From the NCBI RefSeq assembly GCF_023856365.1, contig NC_064541.1:23352214-23416213 (forward strand): a stretch of DNA of 64,000 nucleotides, written 5' to 3'. Numbering within the stretch: position 1 is the first letter of the stretch; each line of letters opens with the position of its first letter. Below are positions 14,300 to 28,700 of the stretch, piece by piece. This DNA comes from Brienomyrus brachyistius. Its lineage: Eukaryota; Chordata; Actinopteri; Osteoglossiformes; Mormyridae. The notes beneath the pieces were generated by a model that had not been told where the DNA came from, made no database searches, and saw only the letters and a program-made list of their open reading frames with translations. The position numbers and the translations under genes were made by a program.

Positions 14300-17200
14300 T
14301 CTTATTTTTTATCGTGGAAGTTTGCATTGTTCATAAATCTCATATAATTTCAAATGAGACATAAAATTATTTCAGATAGAATTTGGTAGCTGCCACAAAA
14401 TTACATGATTCCATAAAGCTGCTGCGGGCATTAATAATGGTAAATGCAATGTTTATTATGAAGAACAATAGCAAAAATGACGATCTACGTCCATGTTTAT
14501 AATTTCTATAATATTACGAACATGTGTTTAAAAAGTTCTTGCAGATTTATGCTTTGTTAGTGAATGTGCTAATTCATTTAAATATTTTTCTTTATCCCCA
14601 CCATTCATGGCCAATTTTGAACCTAAATCAAGGAGTTTTTCCAGTCTCTGTTGCAATAAAGCTAGAAAACAGCTTTGTCGTTCTGTTGTTATAGCAGGAC
14701 GTCTTTTTCCGGTCTAAAGCAAACCGAATAGCAGAATCGTCGTTTTGGGACCTTCATGTTGCTGGGATAAGCGGAAGCTGGCAAACAAAGAATACCCACC
14801 TCCACTTCAGCATTGTGCTTCCTACAAAACTCAGCCCACTTGCAAACTGAACTAACCTGTTGCTCGTCAATAAGAAGGGTGTCGGCTTCTGACTCCGGCA
14901 AAAGATCCCGACGTTTCAATGTTAGAAGGTTGAGTCTTATTTTTCATTTTCTGATACTTTCTTTACTCTCTACCCTTTAGAGGTAAGTGCTTCTTTTCTT
15001 TATATGGATTAATTTAATTTTAATTCCGATATTAGCTATTATTAACTGAAACGAGACAATATATGTTATGCTTAATGCGCATGTCTTTGCTCAGTACCGT
15101 ATTAAGACTTTACGAGGAAATCATTAAGATATAATATATTTTTGGGAAAAAATGCGTAAACAAACTGGTGAAACATTAAACTGAATCGTTACGCGATTTT
15201 TAACTGTTTACCTCGAATCCGGTAAGTTTCCTGAACAGTTTGCAGTTCGGCTAACATCTTTACGAATTTATTGAAAGCTCGTAGTATTAAAGTAATCTGT
15301 TATCCTGTAGCACACACACACACTATATATATATTGTATACGGAGTGGCTGCTGCACTACCTTTTCATAGTAGTGAGCATTGTTTTAAAATACGAAGTTT
15401 TAAGTTTCGACAAAACGTGTACACTCCGAACATACGTTTGATTTCGGATTACGTATGACACGTTCAAAAGATGGCGTCAAACGTATGTTGACAGCTGATT
15501 TAAGAAGATGATGTTGCGATCTTTGAAAAGCGTTATCACGCCACGCAGCAGAGGGTTTTCGTGCGCAAGTTTCATTTTGATATTCGGAAACGGTTCATTT
15601 CTAAGTGTACTTTACGTTTAAACAGCCTTTTTACGGCTCCAGCTGGAATCCATCCTAGTTCCCAAACAAAAGGCACAAAATCTATTAAGTCTAGTTGATA
15701 GGTCGTGTTGTTTTTTCGTTTAACTTGTATCGGTAGGCTGCTAGCTAAAACACCTTAATATAGCCTGTTTATGCAGAAGGCGTGATATTTCACTTAATAA
15801 TGGTCACATTGTTCTCAAATGATGATGCTGGTTTATCTTCCATCCTGAAACCGTAACCTCTTCAAATCCATTTTAAAGTAAGGAGGGAGTACGTTTTGTT
15901 TGCTTTTATTCATTAAGTTAATATTCATTAACTTTTAAGAATGTTTGCGAAGAGGTAATATTTTTTATTTTTCCCTTTGTGCAGTTGTTGGCATTATGTT
16001 GAATGTCAAATGAACTTTTTAACAATATTTGCCAGTAGTCTATGGGGTATATATTGTAGTGGTTCGGCACTAATACAAAATGTTTACTAGATTCATTATT
16101 AGTGAATTCATTTTTTCTGTGGATTTTGGAATAATAATAAAGATGTATATATTGTGGGTGAGAAGCCTATTTATTAACTAATGATGTATTTATTGGAGGT
16201 AAAGACTGGGAAAACTGTAAGCCTAACTTTCTGCAGTGGTTTGCCGGAGCATAAAAGCCCCTCAGAAAAAGACGTCATCTCCAGAGGTTGCGGGAGGAAG
16301 CGTGAGTCACTGCTGTGTTATTCCAAATGTGCTCCCTAGTTGAGCCATGAAAAAGGCTAGTTAAAGCATAGCTCATAGCAGTTTCCAGCCTTATAACATT
16401 TTGGGCTGCTTTTCTGGGATGAACATTCACCACCCTGGATTTAATGACAGGGAAAGGATTGCAGAACTTGAAGGCGGTTTGGGTGGTAGACAACAAAAAC
16501 AACATACACGCATAATACACAAGTCAACTCCAGTCTCATTCCTCCTTCATAAATCTGACCAAACCAGGACAAAAAGCTATTTGGCAATAATATGTTTCGT
16601 TATTTACACATTAGACATACTGTTAAAAAAATAAATAAGGCTTAAATGGCTCCATAAGTCATCACATCATTAGAGCATTTCCATTTTATTGTGATGTTTA
16701 TTTTTTTTTTGTAGCGTTTACTCTTAATTCCTCTTCACATTTCTTATAGTTTACGAAAGCAAGGCACTTTAAGCAGGAATCACGTTCTTAGTAACTGGTG
16801 ATTAGTTGAATTAATTTTAATCCCGAAGATTTGCTTCAATATTGGATTACTGATATGAAACAAAATAGTTCTGTTTGTGATGTTGGCATAGAAAATCATT
16901 GTTCAAACGGGTTCAAAGAAGGTGGGCTGGCCTGCCTGAATGAAGGTAGGAGTGGTTTGTAACAAACCTGTCCCTTAGAGAGGGCCTCAAGTTGCCATCT
17001 GTGAACAGGAGGGAAGCTTCAGAAACAAACTGTTAATATGCCCGGCACACACATTCTTCATAGAAGGTCACAGAATGATGGTTCAAAATCAGTTGAAACA
17101 ATGTTAATACCAGGATTTGCATACTTAAATTTACAAGTATAACCTGTTTAGAATGGTAGGCGAATGTACAATGGGTAATGCACCACAAACTGCACAGTTG

Positions 17201-17918
17201 AGCATGTTAAGTATGGACCTATAGTGTAATAATTTGATGTATTTGAACTTATAAGGGAGTTTGAAATTTTGCTATAAAATAATTACCTGCATTTTTGTAA
17301 AATGTATCATACTGGTACTTTTTCAAACAGGATTAACAGTTCAATGATGTTAATCTTTTTTTTTTTTTAACTCTGGTTTGGTTAATTTTAGTAATGGGGC
17401 ATGATGCACGTATAAGAAAATCAATTAAAATGTAACCCTGTAAGGTCATTTTCCTTTCAACTGTTTTTACAGTTTTCATCCTTTTTATGATTTCTTCAAG
17501 TTGTATTCTACAGAAGAAAGACAGGACATCAAAGAAACTGGCCAGCAGATGCATGGTTATAGGAGAGCTGCTGGTCCGGGTACTGGAGGGTGACTGAGAG
17601 CTACCCCATTTATCTGTAAATACTATACCAAGGCATTGTACAGTAAAGTGGTCTGACTTTTATTATACATCAGTGGGTGTGGCAACAGAATTGGCAGGCT
17701 GCAGTTCCTAATTTAGCTGCAGTCTGAATTCCATTGTCAAGTCACATCATTTGCTGGGCTTAGCCTTTCCAATTATGGTTAGTGACAATGTAGGACAAAG
17801 AGTATGGATCTCAGCAAGGGCGAACTGTCATCACAGATGTCTGCTTATAAAATCATATCAGGTTATGTGTCTAAAAGGCTTGCATATTGTGACTTATGAA
17901 CATAAGTCCTGTTAATCA
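14300..17918. other. Gene-free stretch between the FXYD genes
   Basis: A 76-codon minus-strand frame at 14689-14919 has no recognisable domain. The part around 15400-15650 has more CpG than its surroundings and could hold a distal promoter for the second FXYD gene, but no exon is supported. Confidence 0.3.
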
Positions 17919-18540
17919 CACTCAGTGACCACTTTATTAAGTATCTTTTTTAACACAAACCGGTGTTCCTCCAAACAGCAAATTATGTGGCTGCAACTGA
18001 ATATGTACTGTATGCGGTCAGTATCAGGGGGTTCATTTACAGTGCAAATTAGCTTTAGGGTGGCTAAGACATGTGATCTAGTGATTCTAAACCTAGTGTA
18101 GTGGTTCATTCCAGACATGCTGGCACCAGCATCCCAGAGAAAGCCACTGTTTTGAGATTTTTTGTGTTCTGCAGAGGTTACAGAGAATGGTATGACAAAC
18201 AAAAAAAAAACATCTAGCCACAGGTAGTTCTGTTGCCAAAAAGATCCATTTTAATGTGAGGTCAGAGGAGAATGTGCTGACTTATAAAAATGAACAGCTC
18301 ATGGGTATGTTTCGCAGTAGTTCCCCTTGGCAACTAACATAGTTGGAACCATTCAGTTGCATGGTTACAACTAGGTAAGTTGCTTATTTGTTAACATTGT
18401 TAGCACTTGTGCTTTTGGGAGTCGTACCCTTGTACAACAGTGGTGAGCAAAAAGGTCTCCAAACACTTGTGATTCTGGATACAGTAGGGGGTCCTACCTG
18501 GCATGCAGGTGTACCTAATAAAGTGGCCCCTGAGAGAGTA
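17919..18540 (+). mobile_element. Internally deleted Tc1/mariner element
   Basis: The left end reads CACTCAGTGACCACTTTATT and the right end GGTGTACCTAATAAAGTGGC, inverted ends of a Tc1-like family I know to be widespread in fish. Internal fragments such as GGTTACAGAGAATGGT and AGGTCAGAGGAGAATG match parts of the family's transposase region, so most of the coding part is deleted. About 620 bp; cannot code for transposase. Confidence 0.8.
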
Positions 18541-19265
18541 TGTTGCATAACAGGAGGTATTATTTTACTGTGGAGTTATAGAAGGATCCAAGTTTATTAA
18601 TTTTGGGGATTCTAGAACATCCTAACTGTAGATCCATTTACGTCTCAACAAGCTCTCATTTTTAATGGCCAAAACCATCTCCTGACTTACTCATATCATG
18701 CTCGTTCGTACTGTAATATAAGATGATTGCAAGGGTTCAAACAGGGCTGTTTAGTCATCATTGTGCTGTCTTTGGTTTGTAGGAAGCAGGGCTGAGGCAT
18801 AATATGAGGTGGATAGACACATGTATCTAATACTGCAGAGAGTTGGGACAAAAAACGAATTCTAGCCCACTTTAGGGGAACTGCAGAAGGTTGTTGCCCT
18901 CAGAGTAACAGACTTAGCATAGGGGGGAATTGGTCCACGCAGGCAGTCTTACTCAATCTCCCTGGAGCTCGTGCTGGCAAACATTTGCTCTGTAACATGA
19001 TGCCCTTTTCAAAAGGCAAACACTATCCTGCTCTGTAAAATGTTGGCTGTCTTGGAGCCTTTCCCACTTGCCTCATTTGTTTCCACTTTCTGTAGTGTCT
19101 CAGCAGAACAGAGGGTCAGAATGTGGAAGATTTTTCTTTGTATGGCACATTTGTTTTCATAAAACTAAATTTTATACTGTAGGAAAGCTTCAAGGCTGAT
19201 TTATACTACCCCAGCATAGATTCTATTATAAATCAACCTTCAGTCTTGTGTTCAAATACTGAAAC
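18541..19265. other. Intergenic, no feature
   Basis: No gene or repeat boundary seen before the LINE fragment begins. Confidence 0.4.
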
Positions 19266-19269
19266 TAGA

Positions 19270-20815
19270 AACTGTAAACTGGATGAAGTTTAAATAGCAA
19301 AACGGTTGAAGAGGCATGGGAATATTTTAAAAGCACATTGTTGCAAGTGTAAGAGGACTTCATACCTGTTTCCAGCAAAAACTAAATCTAGGAAACTACA
19401 ACCAAGGTGGTTTACTAAGTAAAACTAAGAATAAAGTCAGGAGGAGAAGGGCTCTCTTCCACAAATGGAAATTAATGATTTAAAAACTAAGCAGGAGTAT
19501 CTAAGTCTACAGGTTGAGTTAAAAAAACATTAGACTCTCTAAGAGGAATGTCAAAAGAAAAATAGCACTGGAGACTAAGGATACTCCAACAGAGCTCTAA
19601 AAGCTGAAATCACTAATTTTCAGGATAGGAAGGGCCTTATAATTGAAAATAAAAATGATATAGTAAATGAGTTTAATGATTATTTTATACGGGTGTTCAC
19701 TGTAGAGAACATGAGTAACTTACGAACATTTAGTATGAATTCAGTGTCATCTTTGACCAATATATGAATAACTGAGGCTGATATAGTACAAAGCCTAGCT
19801 AAGGTCAAAATAAATAAATTGCAGTGCCCTGATGGCATCTTACCTATAGTATTAAGAGATGAGTGATATTCTTAGCCAGCCTTTAACTTTAATATTCCAG
19901 ACATCATTATCTGCGGGTGTGGTACCTTCTGATTGGAAGCATGCTAATATAACGCCCATATTCAAAGGGATAGAAGTAATCCAGCAAACTATAGACCAAT
20001 CAGTTTAACTGGATGCAAATAACATTCTGAGGGATAGCCAACATGGATTTAGGAGAGGTATATCCCGTTTAACTAATTTACGTGAGTTACTGAGGAAGCT
20101 ACAAGAGAAATTGATCACAAAAAGGCCTACAATGTGATTTACTTGGATTTTCAGAAGGCCTTTTATGTTGTCCCCCACAAACGGCTCTTACTTAAGCTCA
20201 AAGCTGCAGGGATTTTAGGAATTGTAGCTGCTTGGATCAAAAACTGTTTAACAGATAGGAAGCAGTGAGTAGTTGTTAGAGGCACAATGTCACAGTGGAC
20301 CTGCGTTCGTAGTGGGGTACTACATGGTTCAATTTTAGGACCACTATTGTTCCTAATTTACATTAATGATATTGACACCAATACATACAGTAAACTGGTT
20401 AAATTTGCAGACACCAAAGTGGGTGGTGTAGCAGATATTGATCTAGCAGCAAAGAGGCTACAACGGGATCTGGATTTAATTAGCAACTGGGCTGATACCT
20501 GGCAGATGAAATTTAACGTAGATAAATGTAACGTAGTCCATGCAGGTAGTAGAAATATAAAGTACAGATATTTTATAGGTTCCATTGAAATAAAGGTAGC
20601 TTATTGCGAGAAAGATCTCAGTGTGTATGTTGATGCTTCCATGTCCCACTCTCGCCAGTGTGGCGAAGCAATAAAAAAGGCCAATAGGATGTTGGGTTAC
20701 ATCTCTAGGTGTGTGGAGTTTAAGAGAAGGGAAGTGATGCTAAGATTATATAATTCCTAGGTAAGATTCCACCTAGAATATTGTGTGCAGGTTTGCCATC
20801 TAACACTAGTATAAT
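19270..20815 (+). pseudogene. Non-LTR retrotransposon reverse transcriptase fragment (jockey/CR1/Rex-type)
   Basis: The longest frame (20287-20760) contains GVLHGSILGPLLFLIYINDI, the RT finger/palm block, then KFADTKVGG, then WADTWQMKFNVDKCNVVHAG and KKANRMLGYISR. The catalytic box should read FADD; here one Asp is lost (FADT), so the active site is dead. Upstream pieces around 19770-19860 (KLQCPDGILPIVL) match the preceding RT domain but are interrupted by stops. The copy stops at LYNS followed by LEYCVQV; the rest of the RT and the 3' end are absent. A minus-strand fragment at 32589-32975 covers the missing 3' part of the same family. Confidence 0.88.
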
Positions 20816-22434
20816 TTTTCTGTGTACTTTGTGGGATTTTAACCACCAGGCTCTACGGTATTAGTGTTTCCTTTTAGCAGTACTAGCAGCTAGATATTTC
20901 TGCATAGTGTCTCTGTGTAAGCATTAACTGATCAGCTTTCCCACCGTGAACTTTTATGTTTCTAGTACAGTTTAGTGTATTCAGTATGTAGAGCTCGTCT
21001 ATTTTACACATTTTAATTATTTTAATTTAAGTGTCATATAATGGGTACAAGCATATAATATGTTCACATTATTTTTAATATTTCTGAGTGCTTCAATTTT
21101 AAAGTGGTTCTGTCCCCAGCTCAACCACAGAATTCCATAATTCTGTTGGTTATTCCCTCACCTGCCTGCCCACCAGCATCCCCCCCCCCACCCAACTCTT
21201 TTTCCTAATTCTCAAAAATGTACACAAAGGAATACGAGTATCCATGTAATTGGTGTGGAAAGATTCTGCAAATTGCCATATAATTGGAATGTGCAATAAA
21301 TGAATTAGCATCCTTTCAGACCTACACATCACAACAAGGACTCTCAGAATTCAGGTGGAAACACATTAGCGTTCATATTTCAAGGTCATCCATCCAGTAC
21401 TACTAGAAATTGTACAAGTTGGTGAGTGTGGGACAAGTATGGATTAGATTGCTGGACCAAATGACAGAGCGGTCCGGGGAATACAATGCTGTCATTTCCG
21501 ACAGCACCACATATACTAAGATAACTAGTGGGTGGTTGCAGGTTTATGTGCAGACGTTTGCATCAAATCCTTCAACATTGATATAATTTAAAAAGCAATT
21601 TGTTTACTATGAATGACTCCTTTGGGAATGTCCAGAGGAGACTGTTACTCCTCTGAACTGTTACTGAGTTCAGAATATGAGCGTGAGACCAGTCTGTGGT
21701 GCAGAGGATTTACAGTGTGAACTCTACATCCTCAGCAAGATGCTGCCTCCTTTTCAGTAGCATTTTACTAAGCGTGTTGTGATCAAAGGAATGAAATGGC
21801 AGTACCCTGGAAATGAAGATTAATTTCAGTCATGGTATTCACTGCAAGTCCTGGATATCTCCCCCCCCACCCTCTGCTCTTTCTGTCCTTGATAGACATT
21901 TCAATATGAAAACCTAGGGTGGTATTCTTTATAAAGGCATACATAATAGCTGTGAACTAAATCATTCCCCAATAAAGCACCATGGAAATTTACAGGAGCC
22001 TTGTACCAGAAGTGCTACAGATTTTTTATTTTTTTTTGGGGGGGGGGGGGGTGGAATTCATTTCTAATATAATAAATGTTAACTTTTCATTTGTTTGGAA
22101 CTTGTAGCATTTTTTCTTTCTGTATTATGATCTAATTTCAAAACTGACCCTCTGCAAATAGTGATCTTTTTCTAACCATAATATTTCATAATTCAGGGAG
22201 CATTATGGAGTAATTTTATGTTTTATTGGGTTATTTTAATGAGGTAGTTCAGGATCTGCATGTACAGACATTTGTAGTATTGTGCCAGTATCAGTGTTTT
22301 ATGCAGACTATAGAGGGAGTAAGACAGCAGTAATTAAACTGCTTTACTTAAAGGAGTATTAAAAGCACAGTTATATATACTCTTTATGCAAAATTTCCTT
22401 TGTCTTAAGTTTTAATGTTGAATTTCCCTTCCAG
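20816..22434. other. Upstream region of the second FXYD gene, no coding feature
   Basis: Contains a C run near 21180, a G run near 22037 and AT-rich DNA. Any 5' non-coding exon of the FXYD gene is not recognisable; an acceptor ending at 22434 shows that one exists upstream. Confidence 0.35.
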
Positions 22435-22446
22435 ATACAGTTCAAG

Positions 22447-24874
22447 ATGGCAAAGACAGCAGCCCTAGTCTTCATTACACGTAAGAAGCATAATATCACT
22501 GCCTTTAATATTACTTTTTAATATCACTGCTTTAGTTGAAGGCAAAATTGTTCTTTCTTAATAGTGATTCTTTCATAAAAAGACACAGAGCAAGCTCTAT
22601 ACTCTGTCACTGCAATGTTATTTCAGCTTCTTTCAAGAAATGGTAGGTATTCATTACTGTCAGTAAATTCAGGATCAGAGAGTAGGAGGAGCCCTGTCGG
22701 GTACACAGCAGGGTGGCGGCAATAGTGGGGAACCACTATATTTAAACCCTGGTCACTGTTCCAAACCATGTGATACTAAAATCACTTAAAAGCCTTCTAT
22801 CTTTATTCTTTTTGCTTGCAGTTTCTACGATTGTTTTTGCTGAGGATCCAGAGCGATGTATGTATTTAGCATTTATTCCATTGTGTCCAAGACCACACAG
22901 GTGTATTGTGTGTTTAGATAGGAATATAAAACCAAATGTATTAAATCAATCACAAGTCACAAGATTTCTTTGCAAGCTGTGTTTTTTTTTTACAAAATTT
23001 TTAAGTCCTGTGATAAAATACAGTACACATGAGAGCATCCTTAATAAAAACAAGCAAATAACACTGGATTGGTGAGGCAAGCTGTCCAAAATACACTTAC
23101 AAAGTAAACTGAACTGTAAGATATTTATAAGTAATCAGTGATGTTGTTTTCAAAAGCTGATTACAATTGTTAACCTTACAGCATCCGAAGACGATCCTTT
23201 CACCTTTGGTGAGTCCTTTAAAGCTTAGAAAATGTTCATATATTCTCTGTGATAATTGTCTGAAGTACTATATTGTCATTTTTCTCCTATTTTTTCATAA
23301 TTTCTCTGCCTTCACGCTATTTACCATTATACGTCTTATATTTCACTGCAGCCGCGAATTCTTATGTGAATGGTTTCTTGCTGTAGATTATCACAGACTT
23401 CGTGTTGGGGGTTTGATCCTCGCAGCAATCCTGTGTCTGATCGGTATCACCATTCTTCTCAGTGAGTATTTTTCAGTACAAATACACATACATAAGGACA
23501 TGAGCACTTAAAATAACAAACAAAAAAAACTACATTTCGCATTGTATAAAAAATTTAGAAACATACATGAAATGTATTTATGAACATATAGCCATGAGTT
23601 AAGACTGGGCTGAACAGAAAACTAGTTTTAACAAATTTTAAAAATAAGTATTTTGACATCTAAACCAGCTATTATAAGCACATATAAAATGTCATTGATG
23701 CAACTTGTTGGTATCCATTTGAATGTAACTTCAATGCTTAATGAATCTGGTAACTGCAGTTTTCAGAAGATTCAGAAGCCAATTTTCCTTCCACGATGTA
23801 TCATGATAAATTATTCTACATTTAGCTTTGCTCAACATTTGAAATGGTATGTATCTGTGAAAGCAGTAGTGGAGTGGGGGCACTGTAACAGACACATTGA
23901 TGTGGAGTGTGTCATTGGTACAATCATTCTTTATGGTAATTATTATCATTTTTTACATACAAAGTCCTTATAATTGCACATAGGGACGCACACATACAGT
24001 GGCAGAAGAACTGCAAAAGTAACATTTTTGTCTTTGCAGGTGGACATTGCAGATGCAAATTCAACCAAGACAAAAGGTGAGTAGTATGACCTTTGCAAAC
24101 CAAGTAAAACTATTTCTTTACTTTTCTTTTACTTTTGCTGTAATGCGCTTTGACACGATGTAATGTGATAATGCGCTATACAAAAATAAAGCTAAGGATT
24201 TTTTTTTTCTAATTTAACGTTATTGCTTTTACCTAGAGAAATAAGCAGGGGCAAACCCTGAATGGGATACTAATACATCTACACAAAAGTTACTGTAAAT
24301 GTGTTGGCCTAAGGCCTTTTTTTTGTCATTTAATGGCAGTTATTCATGCATGGATAATGGAGATTATAGGCACCTGAAACGTTTTCCTCATTTAGAAAGA
24401 ATACTGTTTATTATTTGGTCCTTACACAGGAGAAGAACTGGTAGCAGTGCAGCTTCACAGATGCTCAATGACCAGGGTGTGTATAAAGGATCTATACTTG
24501 TCTATCCTCGTTTCAGTGATTTTGATTGGCTTAAAAAATGTCATGTGACAAATATGACCCAATCCACAGAGAAGCATGACCAGCACTTTGACTATACTGA
24601 GACTGTACTGATTCATAGTTTCCAATACTTAGCATAGTCTCTAGGGTAAACAAGCCTTGACTTGTTCTTATGTACACAAGCGGAGGTGCTATCTACTCTC
24701 CTTGGAAACTACTTTCCATATTTGTCATTGATAATGGGGCCATATAAATCATAACCCAGCTAAAGATTCAAGGCATGGTGTTTAAAATTTGCTTTCTTGT
24801 ATGCTTGCAAAACTGCTGAAATTAAACCACACTGATGAATTCTTTACTTTTCAGGTCGATCCAGCGAATGCTAA
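22447..24874 (+). CDS. FXYD-family Na,K-ATPase regulator, 91 aa, signature FTFD
   Basis: Seven coding exons join in phase: 22447-22480, 22822-22857, 23182-23208, 23387-23461, 24040-24076, 24430-24476 and 24855-24874 (TAA at 24872-24874). Total 276 bp, 91 aa. Signal peptide residues 1-18 (MAKTAALVFITLSTIVFA), acidic stretch EDPERSSEDD, then PFTFDYHRLRVGGL, transmembrane helix about 40-57 and cytoplasmic GHCRCKFNQDKRRRTGSS. The CRCKFNQ block and basic run with nearby Thr/Ser resemble phospholemman (FXYD1) and FXYD3/6, where this region sits at the membrane and is kinase-regulated. Odd point: the signature Tyr is Phe (FTFD). The exon 4 length (75 bp) equals that of the first FXYD gene, supporting paralogy. 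A non-coding exon part begins at 22435. Poly(A) signal AATAAA at 25725-25730. Ortholog not assigned. Confidence 0.9.
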
Positions 24875-25745
24875 GAACCAAGTAAAAGACTGTTTGACAG
24901 CAGACCATTATCGCTGAAGTTAAATAATTTGAAAGCAAATGTCTAACAGGGTGGTGTCCAATTCATTTCTAGCCATTGGTTTCCAGTTGAGTTGGGGCTG
25001 TGTTGCCAAGGGAAGTGTCCCTTGTGGACATGCACATTGTCTTACCTATGCACGTGTACTGCCCAGCACTTACGTTGTAAACATTAGTAACAACCGAGCA
25101 TAAGCTGCCAGAATTTAAAGCCTGAAAACTTTTTTTTTTAAACCAAGAAAGTTGTTTTTCTGATTTGTTTGTCCTTTTAATTTAAATCACCCTTTTTGCT
25201 TCATTTGAAAAGGTTACATACAAAATTGCTATATGGTATTTGTGTGTTCTAACATTGTGGCTTATATAGAGGGGAGAAAGAGGATGAATTCCTGGTTCTG
25301 TTACTTTTAATAGTTGAAATGCATTACGTGGAACAGTTAGAAATGTTCTAGCACCACATTGCATAGAGAGCTAATAATATAAATAAGCATTTAGAGATCT
25401 ACACCTGCTACCATAAATATATATCAATTGTCAATGATGCAAGTAGTTCATACCCGTAAACAAATAATACTAAAATAAAATAAAAAATCTCATGTTTGAT
25501 GAATCTGGTAGTTAGAGGTTGAATGCTTTGCCATGTTAAAGAAGCATTGCTGAAGATTACATATTTAATATGACTTAAAGGGTAATTGATGGTGCATTCA
25601 AAAGCACCATCAAGAGAGAAGTGGTAGTGGAGTTGGGTGGTGGGGCTATAGCATACATGCTAATGTTGTAGAACTTTGGAGATCCTATTATATACACGGC
25701 CATTGTGTGGATTGTTTTGCTACTAATAAACTTTTAAATTAAGGG
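24875..25745 (+). other. 3' UTR of the second FXYD gene (inferred)
   Basis: Runs from the stop codon to just past AATAAA at 25725-25730. No competing feature is visible. The exact end is unknown. Confidence 0.4.
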
Positions 25746-28700
25746 AAATGCAGAATATCCCATGAACCCTGACCAGGATGAGCACTTTGAAATGGATGGA
25801 TTTTCAGAATGTTACCAGAAATATTTTACCCTGCATAAGTTAAATCTTCTAAAATAATGAATGCTTCTTCAGATTATTTAAAATCAGATCTTTTGGGGGG
25901 TTTCACAGACTACTGTTCATTCATAATTTTTACCATGTTTTGGGAATACATTACATAATACATGGGTGAACTCTGAGTTCAGTACGTTTATTAATCTATA
26001 CAATTCCAGATGCATTTAAATTTTAAGTGCACCTCCCAACCACAATTATGCTGCTTCATTCAGTATATTTTTTGAAGTTGTATAATTGCAAAAATATAAA
26101 ACCCATTTGAAAGCTTTGCTTGAAATGAAAAGATTAAGCACAAGAACATTTCTTTTTAGTACTTGCAGGGTTTTATAAACCAATACCTTTGTTCTGTCAA
26201 CCAACTAGCGCCCCCTAAGTAATAATAAAGCTTTCAAAACATCGCCATAAAGGGTTAAGAAATTTGGAATTCCTAAGTAGAACAACAGTAGCTCCTCTAC
26301 CAAAAGTCCATATTTTAACAATTCCTCTTTAACGGGTCTCTGTGATAATGCAATTAGGACAATTTTTGCTGTTTCCCTGTCTGATTCACAATAACTTCTA
26401 TCACAATAACGTATACGTGCCGCCTCATGGTAACATCAGGTAGTCCCACGAAGCACCAAGGGCACTTTTCCACTGGCATACAGGAATGGACCTGTACTCA
26501 AGCCATACCACAATAAAAGAGTAGTTACAGTGCGGTTCCAGCTCACTTGAATTTTCCACTGCAGTTTTCCAGTGCACTGCACTGACAGGTCAGCTTGGTA
26601 AAGGCCCCACTTGGAGTGCATCAGTGAGGTAAAACCGAAAGACGCTTATTTGTTGTTCCCATGGTGCATATTGTGATTTACTATGTGCAGTTATTTAATT
26701 ATTATTTATTATTGCTGTTTGGCAATTTCCACTAGCAAATCGAAAATCACCTTGTTATGGAATTATGCTAGCGGAATTAGTATTCACTTGCGTATATTTA
26801 CATTGAAATCAAATTTTTTAAGTAGGGGGATCGCAATTATAGAGTCCCGAGATTCGGGAATGCACTGGTACATAACAATGTGATATACTACTAATAATTA
26901 ATGAAATACAGAATATACTCTCCTTCAGTTAATTCATGCACAGTACACCGTTATCTCTGTGCATTTCCACCAGTCATAAGGTGGTGAAGCAACCAGCTCA
27001 GTTTGGTTATTTCTTAATTTTCTCTTAACTCTCCAATTTGTTTCCCAAAATGCTCTTAAGTATATCTTCTGTAAGATATTCATAGGTAAGGTAAGAAGAC
27101 TAACGTAGTTATGATATTATTTTGTCTGACACATGAATAGAATCTTCGTTAGCTTTCGTCATTGCACTCTGAATGCACACCCCTCTAAATGTCATGGTAT
27201 ATGAAAACTTTGGTTTACAAGGTTGAATGAATCGACACTGCAGGTTCATTTACATATGTTTAATATATTTTCCCTTAAAAAGCACCCTGCAATAGTCCTT
27301 CGTAGTTAACACTTGTGGATGACATGGCTGGGAGGAAATTCCGACAGAATGAAGGGAACTATATTGCAACCATAACCGCTAATGCCCTCTTCCTCGCTGA
27401 TGGGCGTGGGCTTTTACCAGACACTTGGGCTGCGTAATACCCCTGCTTTCAAGTCATGTTGGAAAAATGGTAAATATGAGATGAGAACACATGTACACCA
27501 CTAGAAAGTCATATTTACTAGTGGGAAACTCTGGATTTTCTTTAAACTTTACGTTCCCGAGTTGGGGGCTTGTCATTAAAACAATCATGATGGAGGCAAC
27601 GGATAGCTCCACTGCAAAAGGTAAATTATTTTGAAAATAGTAAATTTTATATAGCATGCCATTGCAAAACTCTAATGAGTTTTGAATGTTGAGATTGTTA
27701 TTGGAGGAGATAGTTATTAAATGGTGTGACCATGAAAAAAAATTATCTCAATATTTGATATATAGCTGGTCAATTGCCTGCTGTTTCAGCAAGGGATTAT
27801 GAATATGGATGTTTTGCTATGAATGCGTTTTGGCATTTGAAAAATATAGCAAAACAAAAAGTAGCGTTTTTATCACCTCCACTTTGCTCCGAGTTCGCCA
27901 CTTGAACACACGTTATGTCGTAATTGTGATTTCCTGGCTCCCTGGTTGGATTTTCGAAGTAGAACTTGAAGGCAGCATATATCGTCACGGTTCTGCATCA
28001 CGAGATTTGAAATTTCTGGCAGTAATATTGCGAAAAAGAAAAGAAAACAAAAAGGACAAAATTACCTGAAATATACTATGACCAAATAGAACTTATCTCC
28101 CATTAGAATGTCTCACATAAGTTGGTGCTGTTGCCAGTTGTGTCAACATTCACAAAATAATGCTGACAAATGTAGTGTGGTAATTGCATTGTGCAACTCT
28201 ACCGGACACGTAGCAATGAAGTGGTCTGCCTGACCACAAAGAATATTTTTGCATTTGGTTCCGTCTTTTGGCAGGGGAAAGGCAAGTCCGGTCGACTTCC
28301 ATGGACTTGGATCCAGGCACTAAAGAATTAACCTGAGCTGGTTAGTTCATCCAGGCCACCCACTCCCCTCTGTGATGCTCTCGCCTGGATTGATGAGTCT
28401 GGCTATCGATGCAGAGAGCTAGGTCGATTAAAGTGCACCTCAAGAGAGGTTAACTTCTTAACTGTTTTATCCCCTCAGATAGTATGTGATAAAATGCATC
28501 CACTTGTGCCTTCTTAACCAAGCCACTTGACACTGCTCTGGTTTGAATGTCAGTGACGTTTTCATAAACAGATCGGTTCCCCTGGCACACATGCTGCCTC
28601 TCTTGAGACCCACCTCATTTCCTCCTCAAAAAAGGAAAACTCTGCACAAAGGGAAGTGCCTAATCCCAAGTGGTGGTAGTCCACTCCCTGGTAGAGCCAG

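Noticed and set aside
14689..14919. 76-codon minus-strand frame with Cys and His
   Set aside because: Residue spacing fits no zinc finger I know, and there is no promoter or splice support. Kept only as a note.
20287..20760. 157-codon open frame as a host gene
   Set aside because: It is a piece of a LINE reverse transcriptase with a damaged catalytic box and no start context.
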